Below are positions 1 to 7,123 of a stretch of DNA of 11,861 nucleotides, piece after piece. Position numbers and translations under genes: made by a program. The notes under the pieces are model-generated. The model made no database searches, was not told where the DNA came from, and saw nothing but the letters and a program-made list of their open reading frames with translations. Origin of the DNA: Chitinophagaceae bacterium (GTDB lineage Bacteria > Bacteroidota > Bacteroidia > Chitinophagales > Chitinophagaceae). How positions within the stretch are numbered: position 1 is the first letter of the stretch; every line of letters begins with the position of its first letter. The stretch is taken from positions 1 to 11,861 of the forward strand of contig JADYYU010000338.1 in NCBI GenBank assembly GCA_020853515.1, given 5' to 3'.

Positions 1-641
1 AAATTGTCTTAAAAATCGGTTCGGGCAAACTGAATCAATTTACCAATGAAAGCTTGCAGTATGCTGATGTATGCGTTGAATTCAGTACCCCTGAAACCGC
101 TTTTGATAATGTCAGCCGATGCCTGCGGGCCGGCAAACCCACCATTTGTGGCAGTACGGCCTGGCTGCAAAAATTAGATGAAGCCTATGCACTTTGTATT
201 GAGCAGCAAACCGCATTTTTGTATGCCAGTAATTTCAGTATCGGCGTGAACTTATTTTTTAAAATAAACGAATATGCGGCCCGCTTAATGAGCGCCTACC
301 CACTGTATAATGTGAGGCTGGAAGAAATACATCACACCGCTAAGAAAGATGCACCCAGTGGTACAGCGGTAACACTGGCTGAAGGCATTTTAAAATACCA
401 TCCGGACACGCAGCAATGGGTAAGCGGCACAGCAAAGGCCGGACACGAACTTTCAATCGTATCGAAACGCATTGATCCCGCCCCGGGTACACATAGCATT
501 TTTTATGAAAGCGACATCGATAGCATTGAACTGAAGCATACCGCACACAGCCGCATGGGATTTGCTCACGGTGCCGTATTAGCAGCCGAATTTGTGTGTG
601 GCAAAAAAGGGATCTTTACAATGAAAGATGTATTAGATTAA
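1..641 (+). CDS. dapB: 4-hydroxy-tetrahydrodipicolinate reductase, 5'-truncated by window edge
   Basis: Cytoplasmic enzyme of the diaminopimelate/lysine pathway; it reduces the DapA product with NAD(P)H and so feeds peptidoglycan and lysine synthesis. The reading frame is open from base 3 with no stop, so the gene begins before the window. About 212 residues are visible, and roughly 25 N-terminal residues carrying the GxxGxMG nucleotide-binding loop are missing. Seen in order: VEFSTPET near base 78, the cofactor-side CGSTAW segment, a SNFSIGVNL motif near 230, and the family signature E-I-H-H-x2-K-K-D-A-P-S-G-T-A at about 324-365, holding the catalytic His and Lys. The C-terminal H-x-A-x-S-R-x-G-F-A-x-G-A motif is near 538-573. 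An internal TTG at 54 is not the true start, because conserved sequence (IVLKIGSG) continues upstream of it. The next gene, zapA, starts 41 bases after the stop with no visible terminator, so co-transcription is plausible. Confidence 0.95.
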   Translation, partial: IVLKIGSGKLNQFTNESLQYADVCVEFSTPETAFDNVSRCLRAGKPTICGSTAWLQKLDEAYALCIEQQTAFLYASNFSIGVNLFFKINEYAARLMSAYPLYNVRLEEIHHTAKKDAPSGTAVTLAEGILKYHPDTQQWVSGTAKAGHELSIVSKRIDPAPGTHSIFYESDIDSIELKHTAHSRMGFAHGAVLAAEFVCGKKGIFTMKDVLD

Positions 642-682
642 TATTTTTTTGTACTTTCAATTTTATAAAAAGCCAACACATT

Positions 683-961
683 ATGGGTCATGAGGTCAGT
701 ATCAATATAAAAATCTGCAACAGAAATTATAAGCTCAAAGTGGCCGCCGAAAATGAACAGAAGGTGCGAAAGTCGATCACCACGATTACAGAAAATATTG
801 AAAAATTTCATCAGAATTTTCCGGGCAGAGATGATCAGGATTATATGGCTATGACCCTCATCGATTTTATAACCTCTGCTCAAAACACAGGCTCGCAAAG
901 CAACGAAGAGGATGCACTGATCAAAAAACTGGAACAAATAAATCATCTACTTGACACATGA
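683..961 (+). CDS. zapA: ZapA-like cell division protein
   Basis: Small protein of 92 residues. ZapA binds FtsZ filaments and promotes their bundling in the cytokinetic ring. The N-terminal part (about residues 3-20, VSINIKICNRNYKLKV) matches the beta-strand start of the family. It is followed by EQKVRKSITTITENIEKF and then D-D-Q-D-Y-M-A-M-T-L-I-D-F at about 50-62, like the conserved KDKQDLLAM segment of Bacteroidota ZapA proteins. The C-terminus (residues about 75-90) is rich in E, K, L and I and is probably the coiled-coil dimerisation helix. I chose ATG 683 because the in-frame upstream extension to 596 runs through the end of dapB and does not look like family sequence. The stop overlaps the next start as ATGA (958-961), which indicates translational coupling to the PolX gene. 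The family call rests on motif memory, not on an alignment. Confidence 0.82.
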   Translation: MGHEVSINIKICNRNYKLKVAAENEQKVRKSITTITENIEKFHQNFPGRDDQDYMAMTLIDFITSAQNTGSQSNEEDALIKKLEQINHLLDT

Positions 962-2622
962 CGAATGCAGAAATCTCAGATGTTTTTTCGCTGCTGGCGA
1001 AACTCATGGATATACACAACGAGAATAACTTTAAGGCGAAATCATATGCCAGTGCGGCTTTTACCATTGATAAACTACCAGAACAACTCAGCACTGCTGA
1101 TCGACACGAGATCCAGTTTACAAGAGGTATCGGCGAAAGTACCGCAAAAAAAATAATTGAAATACTGGAAACCGGACAGTTGAGCCAGTTGAATGAATTG
1201 ATCCGGAAAACGCCCGAAGGCATACTGGAAATGCTGAAAATAAAAGGTATTGGTCCAAAAAAAATTGCCGTGATCTGGAAAGAACTCGGCATCGAATCGC
1301 CCGGTGAACTGTTATATGCCTGCAACGAAAACCGTCTCATTCATTACAAAGGATTCGGCGAAAAATCGCAGCTCAGCATCCGTGAAGCCCTGGAGTTTTA
1401 TTTCAGCAATCAGCAACGTTTTTTATATGCGCAGCTTGAACCCATTGAGCAGTTAATCACTCCGTTTTTGAAAACCCTGTTTGGCGAAGAGCAGGTAGCC
1501 ATTGCAGGCGATTATGCCTGCCAGGCTGATATTGCAGATCAGCTTGAATATGTGATCGCTGCAGATGCTCACGAAATAAGACATGCACTTGGCCAGGTTG
1601 AAAATATGATTTTAAAACAGGAAGAAGAAGGTAAGATGGTCTTTTTGTATCATCAGGCCATCCCTGTGCATATTTATATTGCAGAAGAAGATAATTTTGG
1701 CACGGTGTTGTTTCGGCAATCCGGTGCACAGGAATTCTTACAGGCTTTTCAGGACACATACGCCATCGATCTTGCGCAGGAAAGCTTCAGCACAGAAGAA
1801 GAAATCTTTGAGGTTGCCGGCATCGCCCCCATCCCGCATTTTGCCCGCCATAAAAAAGAAAATATTGCTGCAAGCTGCGATCAAATCATCACCGTACAGG
1901 ATATTAAGGGTGTGATACACAACCACAGTACTTGGAGCGACGGCAAAAACAGTATTGAAGAAATGGCTCGTGCCTGCATCCAGAAAGGTTATGAATATCT
2001 GGTGATGAGTGACCACTCGGTATCCTCATTTTATGCGAATGGCCTCAACGTTGACCGGGTGCTGAAACAACAGGAAGAAATCGATCTGCTGAATCAGAAA
2101 CTGGCGCCTTTTAAAATCTTTAAAAGCATCGAATGCGATATTCTGAATGATGGCCGTCTCGATTATGACAATCACATCCTGGCCACTTTTGACCTGGTGA
2201 TCACTTCCATCCATCAAAACCTGAAGATGACTGAAGAGAAAGCCATGGAACGTTTGCTCGCCGCTGTGTCCAATCCATTTACAACTATTTTGGGACACCC
2301 GACAGGACGCTTGTTACTAAGCAGAAAAGAATATCCGGTGAATCATGATGTGCTGATCGAAGCCTGCAAAAAACATCAGGTAGCCATCGAGATCAATGCC
2401 AATCCGAGGCGCCTCGATGTAGACTGGCAATGGATTCAAAAAGCAATGCAGCAGAACGTATTGCTCAGCATCAACCCGGACGCGCATAGTATGAACGGAA
2501 TCGATGATATCCGCTTTGGTGTGCTTTGTGCTCAAAAAGGACTGCTCAGGGCCACTTCAAATGTCAGTTCTATGAATCTGGCTGCATTTGAACAATTTAT
2601 CGCAAAGAAAAAAAGCCCCTGA
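958..2622 (+). CDS. polX: PolX-family protein: HhH, degenerate Pol beta-like domain, PHP phosphoesterase
   Basis: 554 residues, close to the usual 570 of bacterial PolX, a DNA-repair protein combining a Pol beta-type polymerase with a PHP metal-dependent 3'-5' exonuclease. Residues 1-150 form the 8-kDa-like helical part with hairpin DNA-binding motifs RGIGESTAKKI (56-66), IKGIGPKKI (95-103) and YKGFGEKS (130-137). Residues 160-300 occupy the nucleotidyltransferase position but are altered: GSxRR...GDxD appears as GDYACQ...DQLE (184-197), and the later VDLR as VHIY (237-240), so the three catalytic Asp residues seem absent. The PHP domain (about 317-554) looks intact: H321-N-H323, S-D-H353-S, E392-C-D394, S-I-H419, G-H447-P-T-G-R-L and D508-A-H510. 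The likely role is therefore DNA binding plus nuclease/phosphoesterase activity rather than synthesis. The start overlaps zapA. No strong terminator follows the stop. Confidence 0.92.
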   Translation: MTNAEISDVFSLLAKLMDIHNENNFKAKSYASAAFTIDKLPEQLSTADRHEIQFTRGIGESTAKKIIEILETGQLSQLNELIRKTPEGILEMLKIKGIGPKKIAVIWKELGIESPGELLYACNENRLIHYKGFGEKSQLSIREALEFYFSNQQRFLYAQLEPIEQLITPFLKTLFGEEQVAIAGDYACQADIADQLEYVIAADAHEIRHALGQVENMILKQEEEGKMVFLYHQAIPVHIYIAEEDNFGTVLFRQSGAQEFLQAFQDTYAIDLAQESFSTEEEIFEVAGIAPIPHFARHKKENIAASCDQIITVQDIKGVIHNHSTWSDGKNSIEEMARACIQKGYEYLVMSDHSVSSFYANGLNVDRVLKQQEEIDLLNQKLAPFKIFKSIECDILNDGRLDYDNHILATFDLVITSIHQNLKMTEEKAMERLLAAVSNPFTTILGHPTGRLLLSRKEYPVNHDVLIEACKKHQVAIEINANPRRLDVDWQWIQKAMQQNVLLSINPDAHSMNGIDDIRFGVLCAQKGLLRATSNVSSMNLAAFEQFIAKKKSP

Positions 2623-2842
2623 ATGAATCCCGGAGCGCATGGTAGCTTGCCTTGAAGCTCAGCGACAAATACTTGATTCAGCGAAATTCGTGTCTTACAT
2701 TCCAATCTTTTTGCATGCTACGCGAAGAAGGCAAAAAGGATTTCCATTGCAGCCACGGCTATGCATCAGGGTCTGCCCCTGCATGAAGCACCCTGGCAGT
2801 GACATAAAAACCGGATTCCATTACTCAGACCAACTTAACCTG

Positions 2843-3337
2843 CTATTTGCACACATCCCCGGCCACCATGCCACCACCGTCTATCGGCATACCACCTATA
2901 GCGTGGCCTCTCAATCCGGCATTCACTATTGTAACTCTGCGATTGGCTGCTTTGCCTTCTGCAGAGGCATTATCGGCCACCGGCTTGGTGCTGCCGAAAC
3001 CCACACAGATCAGTCGAGTGCAATCAATTCCTTCATTGACCAGCCAACGACCTACCGCCAGCGCTCTCTTTTCAGTCAGCTTCTGTTTATCGGCCGGGTT
3101 GCCGTCTGCATCTGTGTGCACTTCGATGCGTAAAGTACTGATATAAGTTTTGTCCTGCAGATAATCTTTAATATGCATCAACGCATCTTTGCTCTGAGGT
3201 TTAATTTTATCTGAACCACTTTCAAATTCAATGGCTGATGGAAGTAGTAACTGGTTTCCATTGAGCGTATATTTTTGCTGCGCATAGGCGATATGCACCA
3301 GTAAAGTTGCGAAAAGCAACATCAACATTTTTCTCAT
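2843..3337 (-). CDS. OmpA-like peptidoglycan-binding protein
   Basis: 164 residues. Residues 1-20 are a signal peptide (MRKMLMLLFATLLVHIAYAQ), so the mature protein starts near Q21. Residues about 33-138 are one OmpA C-terminal domain: F-E-S-G-S-D-K-I-K, then H-T-D-A-D-G with D76, then L-T-E-K-R-A with R91. These two residues are 15 apart, as are the D and R that hold diaminopimelate in OmpA-type domains. G-F-G-S-T-K-P-V-A-D-N and A-N-R-R-V-T-I follow. A short glycine-rich tail (141-164) ends the protein. There is no beta barrel, TPR or lipobox, so it is predicted to be a soluble periplasmic wall-binding protein; no partner can be named. ATG 3337 is chosen because the signal peptide starts there and a TAnnTTTG box lies only 4 bases upstream. 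It is convergent with polX. Confidence 0.88.
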   Translation of the reverse strand: MRKMLMLLFATLLVHIAYAQQKYTLNGNQLLLPSAIEFESGSDKIKPQSKDALMHIKDYLQDKTYISTLRIEVHTDADGNPADKQKLTEKRALAVGRWLVNEGIDCTRLICVGFGSTKPVADNASAEGKAANRRVTIVNAGLRGHAIGGMPIDGGGMVAGDVCK

Positions 3338-3341
3338 GATT

Positions 3342-3349
3342 CAAAGATA
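3342..3349 (-). promoter_or_regulatory. -7 promoter box of the OmpA-like gene
   Basis: On the minus strand this reads TATCTTTG, a full match to the Bacteroidota consensus TAnnTTTG. A TTTA (3369-3372) lies exactly 19 bases upstream, near the -33 TTTG consensus. Only 4 bases separate the box from the ATG at 3337, which suggests a transcript starting at or very near the start codon. Confidence 0.6.
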
Positions 3350-3409
3350 ATACAGGAAACATAAAAAATAAAACGACTGCATATGAGCAGGATAATATCA
3401 TAAAAAAAA

Positions 3410-3820
3410 TTATCGCGTGGCTGCAAATACGCCATAACTTTTATCTGCATCCTTTACATATTTCCATCCGTTGATACCGCTCACTTTCTGACCATTGCAT
3501 TTGCTGCTACCCGAACTGGTTTTATGTTTTGTGATCTCCAGATAGCTTGCATTCAAATAAAGGTTCCCGTTTCTGACAGTAATCTCATGCCGGCTATCGT
3601 CCAGCACTTTAAACAACAGGAAAGCCGTATCTGCCGGTGGTGCGCTAAGCACCTGCACTTTGCCTTCATATCGCTCATCAATATACAGGTCATAAGCAAC
3701 GTCACCGGATGCCGTCTTGTCTTCAACATAAAAGCCGACCCTGGTGTAGGTTCTATTTTTTTTGTTGCAGGATAAAAAGAGAACTGCAGGCAGGCAAAAC
3801 AAAAAAAGTAATTTTTTCAT
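3410..3820 (-). CDS. Putative lipoprotein of unknown function
   Basis: 136 residues from ATG 3820; an alternative in-frame ATG at 3829 adds three residues (MIN) before the typical MKK start. Residues 1-17 are a hydrophobic signal sequence ending F-L-S-C, so C18 is the probable lipidated residue; the -3 position is F, a slightly loose lipobox. The mature part begins CNKKNRTYTR, which is basic rather than acidic. It continues with segments that look like beta strands (TRVGFYVED, DVAYDLYIDE, GKVQVLSA, TAFLLFKVLD, HEITVRNGNLYL), suggesting a small beta sandwich of about 115 residues. Aside from C18 there is a single further Cys (C-N-G-Q). I do not recognise a family. It lies between the OmpA-like and SIMPL genes, all on the minus strand, but separated from SIMPL by a terminator. 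No consensus promoter was found upstream. Confidence 0.75.
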   Translation of the reverse strand: MKKLLFLFCLPAVLFLSCNKKNRTYTRVGFYVEDKTASGDVAYDLYIDERYEGKVQVLSAPPADTAFLLFKVLDDSRHEITVRNGNLYLNASYLEITKHKTSSGSSKCNGQKVSGINGWKYVKDADKSYGVFAATR

Positions 3821-3885
3821 ATTGATCATTTTTTTTATGTAACGGCAGCATCAAAAAAATATTGCTTACAGCATGAACCTTTTAT

Positions 3886-3917
3886 AAAAAAAAACGCAGC
3901 CGGCATTATTCCGCTGC
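3886..3917 (-). terminator. Rho-independent terminator of the SIMPL gene
   Basis: Read on the minus strand, GCAGC-GG (3917-3911) pairs with CC-G-GCTGC (3904-3896 region, one bulged G), followed by a run of nine T (3894-3886). The 5' arm lies inside the last codons of the SIMPL gene, so the hairpin spans its stop codon. Confidence 0.75.
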
Positions 3918-4637
3918 AAAATCCATTTTCACGGTGATGGTGGCCGTTTTATTGATATTTTTTGTATTAAAAGCACCGCCAAAAGAATAATCTTCGTTTT
4001 CGTTTTGACCGGTGATCTGAAAGACGCCCATCGTTGCTTTTCGGAGGCAGCCAATATTCGAATGTGCATTTTTCGCAATCGTTTCCGCACGTTTGGTTCC
4101 ATCTTCCGATGCCTTGGCTAGTAACCCGATTTTCACATCGCCCAATCGTGTGTAGTAATAGTTAGGCGAAGATGAAGTCAACTCCACACCCTGCTGTATC
4201 AGTTCAGTAATCTCGCGCGATATTTTATCTATTTTTACCAGGTCTTTCGATTCAATATTCACCGATTCAGATAATTTATACCCTTTAAAAACACTGCCGG
4301 TTTGCCGTCCACTCTCATCGTACGTATAATCAAATAGTTTTTCAGTACTGATAGACGAAGTGGTCATTTCTGTTTTCGACAGTCCCTTTCCCTGCAAATA
4401 ATTCATCACCACGGTTTCGTCGTTTTTCAACTGTGCATAGGCCTCCTGCAAATTAAAAGAGCTGCGTGCGAAGGAACCCGACCAGACACTTAAATCGGAT
4501 ACAAAATTAGTATCTGCAGCTCCTGTTACACTGATAATTTCGGTTTGTTTATGTTTGTAATTATAGGATTTGCCTAATATAAAAACAGCTATGATCAGAG
4601 CAATACAAACAACAGCCACAGCGGTAAATTTATTCAT
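3906..4637 (-). CDS. SIMPL (DUF541) domain protein, membrane anchored
   Basis: 243 residues. Residues about 5-21 form one hydrophobic segment (VAVVCIALIIAVFILG) after a short MNKFT start. There is no clear cleavage site, so a signal anchor with the rest in the periplasm is likely. Residues about 33-241 match the SIMPL/DUF541 pattern: a first strand I-I-S-V-T-G-A-A, D-L-S-V-W-S-G-S-F, a helix with A-Y-A-Q-L-K-N-D, M-T-T-S-S-I-S-T-E, Y-K-L-S-E-S-V-N-I-E, a helix K-I-D-K-I-S-R-E-I-T-E-L, and the end T-A-T-I-T-V-K-M-D-F. The length fits the family (about 230-250). Family members are periplasmic or outer-membrane-associated proteins of poorly known function; some relatives form oligomeric assemblies. 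A near-consensus -7 box TACTTTTA lies at 4656-4663. Transcription ends at its own terminator, so it is probably monocistronic. Confidence 0.85.
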   Translation of the reverse strand: MNKFTAVAVVCIALIIAVFILGKSYNYKHKQTEIISVTGAADTNFVSDLSVWSGSFARSSFNLQEAYAQLKNDETVVMNYLQGKGLSKTEMTTSSISTEKLFDYTYDESGRQTGSVFKGYKLSESVNIESKDLVKIDKISREITELIQQGVELTSSSPNYYYTRLGDVKIGLLAKASEDGTKRAETIAKNAHSNIGCLRKATMGVFQITGQNENEDYSFGGAFNTKNINKTATITVKMDFAAE

Positions 4638-4655
4638 AAGGTGTATTTTTGGCCA

Positions 4656-4663
4656 TAAAAGTA
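4656..4663 (-). promoter_or_regulatory. Possible -7 box of the SIMPL gene
   Basis: On the minus strand this reads TACTTTTA, one mismatch from TAnnTTTG, 18 bases before ATG 4637. It is the best candidate in the upstream region, but the match is imperfect and no clear -33 box was found. Confidence 0.35.
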
Positions 4664-5155
4664 GCCAGAAACAGCGGTAATTAGTGCATTGACTAAAAGT
4701 ATTTTCAAATCGGCAACACGGCCGTATCTCAGCTAATCATCAGAGTCTGTACTAAAGTCAGCAAAAAATGAAATTCTACCTCTGCGAAAATGAGACCCCA
4801 GTAGTTCGCTGCCGATTAAATTCATTTTTTGAAGTTGAAATCTGAGCAGGATGAAATGATACAAAATTGCTGCAAAAATCAGATAAAAGCATGAGCAGTA
4901 ATAGTTTCTTGATCGTCGCAAGTGAAGAGAGCAGCCTATTTGAAGTAGTATGGTATCGAAGCAGCGAGCATCCACAATATCTGGCTCAATGTCGCATCAA
5001 TCAGCGATACATCAGCGTGTGCATTTTCTGAATACCTGCAGCCCCCCGATCCACTGCACCCAAAACGCCGCAAACAGCCTGAAAATGCAGGGAATTATAA
5101 CTCATTTTAATTCAATTCATGTCAAAAAAATGTTTTTTATTTATGAAATTATCTT

Positions 5156-5163
5156 TACTTTTG
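5156..5163 (+). promoter_or_regulatory. -7 promoter box of the PA-domain gene
   Basis: TACTTTTG, a full TAnnTTTG match, 27 bases before ATG 5191. A T-rich TGTTTT lies about 20 bases upstream as a weak -33 candidate. The box falls inside an upstream in-frame extension starting at 5119, which argues that translation really begins at 5191. Confidence 0.6.
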
Positions 5164-5190
5164 AACAAAATAAACAAAAACATATTTAAA

Positions 5191-7047
5191 ATGAAAAAAA
5201 CTACATTTTCGTTCTTATCGCTGTTCCTGTTAGTAGCAGGTCTCAGCAATCTGGCAAATGCGCAGGCCCGCCGTTCAAGTTTCAGGGTAGATGCTCCTGC
5301 AGCACTTCAAGGCTACAAAATCACTTCTGAAATAGACAAAACCGGTGCTTCTCCCTGGGGAGCTGCGATCGATAGCAAATGGGAAAACGTTCCTGTTGCC
5401 TATGATCAAAATAACCCAAATGGTTGCAGTCCTTTTGCTGCCGGTTATTTCACCGGAAAATTTGCCCTTATTTATCGTGGTACCTGTGAATTTGGTGCAA
5501 AAGCGCTGGCAGCTCAAACTGCAGGTGCAACAGGTGTTATTATTGTAAATAATCTGTTAGGCGTTGCCGGTATGGGCGCGGGTGCCAATGGTGCTTCAGT
5601 TACGATTCCGGTGGTAATGGTAACAACAGACGACGGTAATGCAATGAGAACTGAATTGCTGAATAATGTGCCGGTTTCGGTTTCATTAACCGGTTGGAGA
5701 TATGATTCTATTGCTAATCCGATCGACATCGGCATGATGAATGACGGACCAATGCACCCATTGGGCAAAGCGATTCCTGTTGATCAGTTATCTACACAGG
5801 GCGGCAATACCGATGATTCTTTCAGAGTGTATGCTGGTGCCCGTTTCTACAACTTCAGCGTGGTAGATTTTGACACTATTAATTTACAAGGCAGACTGAA
5901 TTACAAACCAACTTTTGTAGGTGGTTCTTTTGCTCCTTTAGATTCAAATTTCATTACTTATTATTTCGCCACACCAATCACAACTTTAGATTCATTACTG
6001 TTCTTAAAGCTTGATACCATTAATAACACATTGGCCGGATTTGATATGAATGATGCTGCAACCGGTACCTACGAAATGGAAAACACCCTGCTTACAATAC
6101 CATTTACCGAAAGCGGTTTGGCTCCTTTAAACAATCAGTGGACTTACAACTATGCTGTAACCGATTCTATTTATTCTAAATGTGAGTATGATTTTTCAAA
6201 AAATATGCCGGTAAGTAATTATTATATCAATGTAAACCCAGCAAACACGTACAAATGGGGTCCGGTATTTTATATCAGAAACGGTAACTTCAAAGCCTTA
6301 AAAGCGCAGGCGGTTATTATGAGAGATGTTATCGAAGATTCTGTGTTTACCGGTGAAGAAATCTATATCGTATTACACAAATGGGATGATGCCAGTGGTA
6401 ACGGAAACGGTGCCTTAGACATTGCTGAAGTAGAAGAAGTAGCTGATGCTACTTATGCACTGACTGCAAATGATGTAGTTCCTATTGCTGGTTTGCCAAT
6501 CACTTTAAACTTCAACAATCTGCTTGCCCCGGGATCTCCGATCTTACTCGAAGCGGGTGCTAAATACTGGATGACCATCGAATTAGGCGGTGCTAACAGA
6601 ACCTTCTCTACCGGTGTTGACTATTATGCTGACTATACTGCTAATATTGTGGGTAATAATGGTCAAGGTAATCCATTGTACGATATCACTAACAATGCTG
6701 TGTATGGTGGCGGCTTCTCTAACGGTGGCTCACCTTCATTGGCACTGATCATGTCAAAAGACCCTGAAGGCCTGAATGATATCGCTCAATTAGATGGCAA
6801 AGCAACTGTTTATCCTAACCCGGTTACCGACAAAGTAAACGTAGAGTTGACTTTAAACAAATTGTCAGGTAAAGTTTCCTATGAAATCGTTGATATTACA
6901 GGCAAATCAATTGCTATGGTTTCAAAATCAAATGTAAAATCAGACGTATTTACTTATAACACAAACAAACTTTCAAATGGTACTTATTTTGTAAACATTG
7001 TTACAGAATCAGGTAAAACACAAGTGAAATTTGTAGTTGCCAAATAA
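5191..7047 (+). CDS. Secreted PA-domain protein with T9SS sorting domain
   Basis: 618 residues from ATG 5191, where a typical signal peptide begins (MKKTTFSFLSLFLLVAGLSNLANAQ, cleavage near 25). Residues about 55-168 form a protease-associated (PA) domain: G-K-F-A-L-I-Y-R-G-T-C-E-F (89-101), A-L-A-A-Q-T-A-G-A-T-G-V-I-I-V-N-N (105-121) and the I-P-V-V-M-V-T-T-D-D-G strand (139-149). C79 and C99 could form a disulphide. No peptidase motif was seen anywhere. Residues about 170-530 are an unclassified beta-rich region with the loop SGNGNGALDIAE (402-413) resembling a calcium loop. Residues about 537-618 are a type A T9SS C-terminal domain: V-Y-P-N-P at 540-544, D-I-T-G-K, and L-S-N-G-T-Y-F-V-N-I. 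It is therefore predicted to be exported by T9SS and released or attached to the cell surface. Third codon positions are A/T-richer than in lipA, which may reflect strong expression. It has its own promoter and terminator. Confidence 0.9.
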   Translation: MKKTTFSFLSLFLLVAGLSNLANAQARRSSFRVDAPAALQGYKITSEIDKTGASPWGAAIDSKWENVPVAYDQNNPNGCSPFAAGYFTGKFALIYRGTCEFGAKALAAQTAGATGVIIVNNLLGVAGMGAGANGASVTIPVVMVTTDDGNAMRTELLNNVPVSVSLTGWRYDSIANPIDIGMMNDGPMHPLGKAIPVDQLSTQGGNTDDSFRVYAGARFYNFSVVDFDTINLQGRLNYKPTFVGGSFAPLDSNFITYYFATPITTLDSLLFLKLDTINNTLAGFDMNDAATGTYEMENTLLTIPFTESGLAPLNNQWTYNYAVTDSIYSKCEYDFSKNMPVSNYYINVNPANTYKWGPVFYIRNGNFKALKAQAVIMRDVIEDSVFTGEEIYIVLHKWDDASGNGNGALDIAEVEEVADATYALTANDVVPIAGLPITLNFNNLLAPGSPILLEAGAKYWMTIELGGANRTFSTGVDYYADYTANIVGNNGQGNPLYDITNNAVYGGGFSNGGSPSLALIMSKDPEGLNDIAQLDGKATVYPNPVTDKVNVELTLNKLSGKVSYEIVDITGKSIAMVSKSNVKSDVFTYNTNKLSNGTYFVNIVTESGKTQVKFVVAK

Positions 7048-7067
7048 TTTTTAAAAAATATCCATAG

Positions 7068-7099
7068 AAAAAAGAGGTCCACAGTGGCCTCTTTTTTTT
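7068..7099 (+). terminator. Rho-independent terminator after the PA-domain gene
   Basis: Arms AAAGAGG (7071-7077) and CCTCTTT (7088-7094) enclose an inner CCA/TGG pair (7079-7081 with 7085-7087) with one bulged T, followed by a T run through 7099. It lies 20 bases past the stop and would separate the PA gene from lipA. Confidence 0.85.
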
Positions 7100-7123
7100 A
7101 TTTCATATTATACCTTATTCATG

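Larger units (their letters stand above)
4638..5190. other. 553-base intergenic region, no gene recognised
   Basis: This region lies between two divergently transcribed genes. Both ends carry promoter candidates (minus at 4656-4663, plus at 5156-5163). In between I find no tRNA, no convincing coding sequence and no terminal inverted repeats. A minus-strand frame at 4733-4975 and a plus-strand frame at 4950-5189 are open but have no signal peptide, domain or plausible start context. A small palindrome ACGGCCGT occurs near 4720, and AATCGGC (about 4709) has a distant inverted copy GCCGATT (about 4811). Neither is strong. The length is unusual for this gene-dense window, so it could hold an undetected small RNA or decayed element. 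Confidence 0.5.

Noticed and set aside
596..682. Longer ZapA start at 596
   Set aside because: The extension overlaps the dapB end and does not resemble ZapA; ATG 683 gives the family-like N-terminus.
2765..2779. CAGGG...CCCTG hairpin after polX as a terminator
   Set aside because: A 5-bp stem with no T run on either strand; too weak to call.
2639..3133. Plus-strand open frame of 164 codons opposite the OmpA-like gene
   Set aside because: It is antisense to the well-supported OmpA domain and shows no domain, promoter or signal sequence.
3360..3385. CTGC/GCAG hairpin followed by T-rich sequence after the lipoprotein gene (minus strand)
   Set aside because: Only a 4-bp stem and an interrupted T run, overlapping the ompA-like promoter region.
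4733..4975. Minus-strand 80-codon frame in the large intergenic region
   Set aside because: Odd composition, no family resemblance, no promoter box before it; open by chance.
5119..5190. N-terminal extension of the PA protein (MSKKCFLFMK...)
   Set aside because: A consensus promoter box lies inside it and a standard signal peptide starts at 5191.
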